This document shows, piece after piece, positions 6,059 through 9,339 of a DNA stretch of 9,339 nt; position 1 is the first letter of the stretch; each line of letters starts with the position of its first letter. The notes below the pieces were generated by a model. The model did not search any database. It was not told the origin of the DNA and saw nothing but the letters and a program-made list of their open reading frames with translations. The translations under genes were made by a program, and so were the position numbers. This stretch comes from a candidate division FCPU426 bacterium. Lineage in GTDB: Bacteria > Oederibacteriota > JAAXVQ01 > JAUVAV01. The stretch covers positions 1-9,339 of the forward strand of contig JAUXBQ010000094.1 in NCBI GenBank assembly GCA_030619365.1, written 5' to 3'.

Positions 6059-8983
6059 CTACTCAATGAATCCCAACGCGCTGCGCCGGGTCCAGCCCCT
6101 GCGGTGGGGCTTAAAGTGAATTTCGACCCACTCTGATTCTTCCTGCTTCACGGTCACGGGAGTGCCCTCGGGCAGGGTGCGCACCACCTCCGCATTCGCG
6201 TACGGACGGCCGCGCACTTCGCTCTCCCCAGCCAGCACCACGGCCCGCTTCCACCATTTTGGCTCAAACTGGCGGGCGCCGCTCCATACGATCAATCCCA
6301 GGGTCAGGCCAGCCAGGACCAGGACCGCGATTTTCAGGCGTTGGAAACGATCCGGCCATAACAGCACCAGGCTGACCAGCATCACGGCCAGCAAATATCC
6401 CCCGGAGGCCAACCAGGCGGCCTCACTGGGTGTAATCGCTCTATACATCCGGACCAGGATGCTTTCGCGCTGGGCCCGGACTTCCCTTGGCGACGGCGCC
6501 CGGACCGCGGCTTGGGCTTCCCGCAAATTATGGCGCAGATCCGAATCGCGCGGGGACAGCTGTAATCCCCGCTCATAGGCCAGTATCGCGGGCCCCAGCT
6601 TGCCCTGCTGGAGATAAGTATTGCCCAGGTTGAAATAAACATCCGCGTCCTCAATGCCCAGCGCAATCAACTGCCGGTATTCCACTTCCGCTTCGGCGTG
6701 CTGGCCGTTGTCCGCCAGAGCATTACCCCGTAAAAACTGGAGCTCCGCGTCTCCGGCCAGGCTGGTGGTCGCCAGGCAGAGCAGAAGCAGCAACGCACCG
6801 GACGTCCCGGAAAGTTTGGTCCTTTGCCGGATGCGTTCCGCCCAGAATTTTTCGAAGGCCCTGATCGCGCCTTTCAGGTCGCGGTGCAGGGACAACATGT
6901 CCTTGCTGGGCAGCACCGCCGCGGCGTAGCGCACGTATTCGCACGCGGTCATCGCGATTTTAAACCGCGAGCGCAAATCGTTTGGTACCTCGTATTGCTC
7001 AAACAATTCCGGCAACCGTTCTATGCCGATAAAAACACTGGGTTGCTTGAATTTGGCTGCCAGGTAAGCGGCCGTGGTCCGGGCCAGTCCGTCGTAGAAT
7101 TTTTGTTCCTCCCGGCGCCGAATGTGACGTTTGATTTGCCTGAGTGATTTCCTGGCTTGCGCGTAAGCGCGCCGGACACGCGCGGCCTCCGTGTCCGCCC
7201 GGGTGTGCGCCAGCCAGCGCCGGCCGGCGAAGATCAAGCCGATCGCGAGCGGGCCCAGCAACTGGAGCAGCCAAAATCCCGGCGTGGTGGCTACCCAGCG
7301 CGTTGGCCTGCTCAGGACCGAGGACCCGCCCCGGTTGGGACGCAGGCTCAGGGACAGCGCCGTGTCAAGTGCCGGTGCCACCTGAACCGGCGCGACCGGG
7401 CGCGGTTTGATATTGATCACCGGGAGTTTGGCTTCCGCAGATCGCCACTGGTTCTCCGCAGGCCGGAAATAGCGCAGACGGGCGAGGCCCAGGGGTATCC
7501 GGCCCGGTTTGTCGCTGACCACCAGGTAGTGGTAATTGCGCTTGCCCGTAATGCCGGTTTCCCGGTAAAAAATATCCTCATCCCGGTTTTCCAGGTAGAA
7601 ATGAACGTAGGGCGTTTCCGGCAGAATGGGATCCGGCGCGCTCCGAACGTTGCCTTCGCCGGCCAGGCTGACGGTCAGGGACAGGGGGTTGCCGGCCACG
7701 GCTTCTCGGGTATTCGCCCGGGCGGCCAACTGGTAGGTTCCCACCAGGCCGCCCGCGTGCTTTCCGGCCGCCGCATCCTCCGGCAAGGGCCGGACGGTCA
7801 GGGACAAAGGATCCGTGAGTTGCGGTTTCTTTTTTGACTTCGTTTTAAACACCACTTCCGCCACGCCGATGACCAGGTTCCCGGGCCGGACCGGAAACAG
7901 GGCGGTCCGGTACAGGTGTTCCACGAACCGCATTTTCCCGCCCGAAAACATTTCTTCGGTCTTGCTGTCCGGCAGTTCCTCGCTGAGAAACCCGGCCAAC
8001 ACCGGCGGCCGGTAGGCCACGGTCGTCTGATCGTCAATGGTATAGGACAGGTGCACGGTCAGGATCACTTGCTGGTCGACAAACGCCTCCCGCGCGGACA
8101 GCTGCGCGGTAAACTCCACGTCAGCCATGTCTCTGCCGCGCGTGTCAGGCGCGCTGGGAACAATCGCGCCCGCTTGGTACCTCACGCCGGCGGATATGGG
8201 GGAGTGGTAACTGACCCCGCTGCGCGAGCCCTCCGCCTCCAGGGTGAGTTTTCGGGTCCAATAGGTTTTGTCCGCATAGGTAAAGGTAAGTGGTGGAATG
8301 ACGTAGCGGCCGGGCCGTTGCGCCAGAAAAACATAGCGCTGGGTGCGCACCCGCCAGATTGCCTGCTCCGCGGAAATGCTGGTGTCCGATTGGTAAGCGT
8401 TGATCAGGTTGAAATCCGGGAGGCGGGGCAGGGTCAGGCGCGAGAGACTATCCAGATCCGAGACCGCGATCTCGACCGTAAGCGTGAAACTTTCGTCCAA
8501 GTGGACCCGTAGCCGGTCCAGCTTGGTCTTGAACGACAAAAGCACGGCCCCGCGCCCTGACCGGCGTTCCCCCTCGCCGGGCAGGGGCTCGGTATCCAAC
8601 TCCATTTCGCCCGGCTGGTCGAGCGGAAGCGGCGCCAGGGCGTCCGCTTCCCGGGGTTTATAAATGTAGCGCTTGACCTGATCCGGCGAAAGCCGGACCG
8701 CCCGGGTGGGAACAGGCTCAGGCTCGTCGGCCTCGCCCTCCGCCCCTTCGGGAAGCGGCTCGGTATAGATTTCGCCTTCCGGCGCTCCCCGGCGCTCCTC
8801 GATTTGGCGTTCAAAAGCTTCTTGCGCCCGGGGCGAACTATACGTACGCCGGACCGGTTCTCCACCCCAGGTGGGGGAGTCCGGCTGAGCCTCTGTTGCC
8901 GCGAATGACCCCGCGCCCGGGCTGCCCAGCGCGATGGCCATAGCGGAGAAAAAGCACAAAATCGTTCGTATTCGTCGCATCAT
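6059..8983 (-). CDS. BatD-BatE fusion: BatD-like domains, TPRs and SH3-like end
   Basis: A 974-residue protein. Residues 1-29 form a signal peptide; 30-140 are Pro/Glu-rich and disordered; about 145-525 carry BatD-type (aerotolerance) beta domains, with phrases such as DESFTLTVEI, RPGRYVIPPLTFTY and FVDQQVILTV. A membrane helix (571-588) leads to a basic helical cytoplasmic part (592-724). A second helix, LLLLLCLATTSLAG (731-744), looks like a retained signal peptide of a once separate BatE. Two TPRs follow (about 746-779, 780-813), then helices at 856-876 and 884-900 with a basic turn (RFQRLK), and an SH3-like end (about 911-974) with GRPYANAEVVRTLPEGTPV. The positive-inside rule puts the TPRs and SH3 part in the periplasm. 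In known bat operons these are scaffold proteins beside MoxR and BatA/B von Willebrand proteins; none is visible here, so partners may lie to the right. ATG 8980 is an alternative start; GAGAG is a weak ribosome site. Confidence 0.87.
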   Translation of the reverse strand: MMRRIRTILCFFSAMAIALGSPGAGSFAATEAQPDSPTWGGEPVRRTYSSPRAQEAFERQIEERRGAPEGEIYTEPLPEGAEGEADEPEPVPTRAVRLSPDQVKRYIYKPREADALAPLPLDQPGEMELDTEPLPGEGERRSGRGAVLLSFKTKLDRLRVHLDESFTLTVEIAVSDLDSLSRLTLPRLPDFNLINAYQSDTSISAEQAIWRVRTQRYVFLAQRPGRYVIPPLTFTYADKTYWTRKLTLEAEGSRSGVSYHSPISAGVRYQAGAIVPSAPDTRGRDMADVEFTAQLSAREAFVDQQVILTVHLSYTIDDQTTVAYRPPVLAGFLSEELPDSKTEEMFSGGKMRFVEHLYRTALFPVRPGNLVIGVAEVVFKTKSKKKPQLTDPLSLTVRPLPEDAAAGKHAGGLVGTYQLAARANTREAVAGNPLSLTVSLAGEGNVRSAPDPILPETPYVHFYLENRDEDIFYRETGITGKRNYHYLVVSDKPGRIPLGLARLRYFRPAENQWRSAEAKLPVINIKPRPVAPVQVAPALDTALSLSLRPNRGGSSVLSRPTRWVATTPGFWLLQLLGPLAIGLIFAGRRWLAHTRADTEAARVRRAYAQARKSLRQIKRHIRRREEQKFYDGLARTTAAYLAAKFKQPSVFIGIERLPELFEQYEVPNDLRSRFKIAMTACEYVRYAAAVLPSKDMLSLHRDLKGAIRAFEKFWAERIRQRTKLSGTSGALLLLLCLATTSLAGDAELQFLRGNALADNGQHAEAEVEYRQLIALGIEDADVYFNLGNTYLQQGKLGPAILAYERGLQLSPRDSDLRHNLREAQAAVRAPSPREVRAQRESILVRMYRAITPSEAAWLASGGYLLAVMLVSLVLLWPDRFQRLKIAVLVLAGLTLGLIVWSGARQFEPKWWKRAVVLAGESEVRGRPYANAEVVRTLPEGTPVTVKQEESEWVEIHFKPHRRGWTRRSALGFIE

Positions 8984-9029
8984 CTCTCGTCAGTAATTCC
9001 TTCGTGTGTTCTGGCGGTGGCATTATTAT

Positions 9030-9049
9030 CCCCGCACTTACGTGCGGGG
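9030..9049. repeat. Perfect 8-bp stem hairpin
   Basis: CCCCGCAC (9030-9037), loop TTAC, GTGCGGGG (9042-9049). It lies about 47 bp upstream of the bat gene start. On neither strand is it followed by a run of T, so it is not a textbook terminator. It may be a repeat unit of the genome or a regulatory site. Confidence 0.6.
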
Positions 9050-9060
9050 TATTCAGGTAA

Positions 9061-9180
9061 CCCTCACCCTGAATCCCTCTCCCTACTGAGACTGTGTCAC
9101 AACGGTCTCAAAGAAGGAGATGAAGTTATTAAATATCCCCTCTCCCCAGCTTTAGCTGCGGGAGAGGGCGAGGGTGAGGG
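9061..9180. mobile_element. MITE-like element with CCCTCACCCT ends
   Basis: The left arm (9061-9083) opens CCCTCACCCT and closes CCCTCTCCC; the right arm (9160-9180) is its inverse, GGGAGAGGG then AGGGTGAGGG, differing only in the 2-4 nt between those blocks. Inside are a second hairpin, CCCTCTCCC (9138-9146) pairing with GGGAGAGGG (9160-9168) around AGCT/AGCT, and a third, TGAGAC/GTCTCA (9087-9092 and 9105-9110) enclosing TGTG-T-CACA. Because one right-hand block can pair with either left-hand block, the RNA could switch folds. There is no coding capacity. Sequences with such CCCTCACCC/GGGTGAGGG ends are a known kind of dispersed non-autonomous repeat in bacteria (general knowledge). Confidence 0.65.
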
Positions 9181-9246
9181 GTCCCGCAATGTTTTTTTGC
9201 TGTGGTCAGGCTCCTCGGCCCATATTTTCCTGAATATTTACCGTGC

Positions 9247-9263
9247 CAGGAATCATATTCCTG
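9247..9263. repeat. Short inverted repeat CAGGAAT-CAT-ATTCCTG
   Basis: Perfect 7-bp arms (9247-9253, 9257-9263) around 3 nt. It could be an operator for a dimeric regulator or a small hairpin. There is no further support. Confidence 0.35.
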
Positions 9264-9283
9264 CCGGACTTGCTAGCAATGGA

Positions 9284-9339
9284 TGTTTCAACAATGTCGG
9301 CGCTCCGATGAGAGTAATCATCCGCGCCAGGTTGAAACA
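9284..9339. repeat. Three-tier palindrome at the window edge
   Basis: TGTTTCAAC (9284-9292) pairs with GTTGAAACA (9331-9339). Inside, GGCGC (9299-9303) pairs with GCGCC (9324-9328), and inside that GATGA (9307-9311) pairs with TCATC (9318-9322) around a 6-nt loop. The three stems are separated by bulges of 1-6 nt and form one 56-nt rod. It reaches the last base, so it may extend further. It could be the edge of a mobile repeat, a structured RNA or a terminator for a gene to the right. Confidence 0.5.

Larger units (their letters stand above)
8984..9339. other. Gene-free stretch rich in palindromes upstream of the bat gene
   Basis: These 356 bp contain no credible coding frame on either strand. 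They hold, in order, a GC-rich hairpin (9030-9049), a MITE-like element (9061-9180), a short inverted repeat (9247-9263) and a three-tier palindrome (9284-9339), listed separately. A possible -10 element (GATAAT, minus strand, next to the hairpin at about 9025-9030) could serve the bat gene, but no convincing -35 box was found. The stretch probably separates the bat gene from the next gene on the right. Confidence 0.7.

Noticed and set aside
7157..7837. A 226-codon plus-strand frame inside the bat-type gene
   Set aside because: Antisense shadow in a GC-rich gene; its translation is Arg/Gln/Gly-rich and shows no family features.
9284..9339. Possible CRISPR repeat because of the GTTGAAAC end
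   Set aside because: Only one unit is present, the motif is used as an inverted and not a direct repeat, and no cas gene is in view.

Overview
The window suggests a Gram-negative, probably anaerobic and uncultivated bacterium. The evidence is a lipoprotein with a lipobox, a likely outer-membrane beta-barrel ending in Phe, a Bat-type inner-membrane/periplasmic protein, a ferredoxin-domain DUF2148 protein and a PurF homolog with iron-sulfur ligands. The taxon cannot be fixed from the sequence. The PurF variant resembles, from memory, forms found in Bacteroidetes and in candidate phyla such as Omnitrophota, but this is only an impression.

Left part (1-3530): an AT-richer, accessory-looking stretch. 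It holds the N-terminal part of a lipoprotein running off the left edge (minus strand), an orphan beta-barrel-like secreted protein (minus), a small two-helix membrane protein on the opposite strand, and a BrnT-like toxin / CopG-family antitoxin pair (plus) with its own strong-looking promoter. It closes with a 134-bp MITE-like palindromic element.

Right part (3531-8983): a GC-rich block entirely on the minus strand. In transcription order it contains a 974-residue protein joining BatD-like and BatE-like (TPR + SH3) regions, a DUF2148 ferredoxin-domain protein 11 bp behind it, a DUF2892 small membrane protein with its own promoter, and a PurF-family amidophosphoribosyltransferase homolog, also with its own promoter. 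The PurF homolog keeps the PRPP loop and four putative Fe-S cysteines but lacks the N-terminal catalytic Cys and the other glutaminase residues.

Right edge (8984-9339): no gene. This stretch holds a GC-rich hairpin, a MITE-like element with 21-23 bp terminal inverted repeats, a short inverted repeat and a three-tier palindrome that ends exactly at the window edge.

No obviously new multi-gene system is visible. The best leads are the glutaminase-dead PurF homolog, the BatD-BatE fusion and the cluster of palindromic elements upstream of it.
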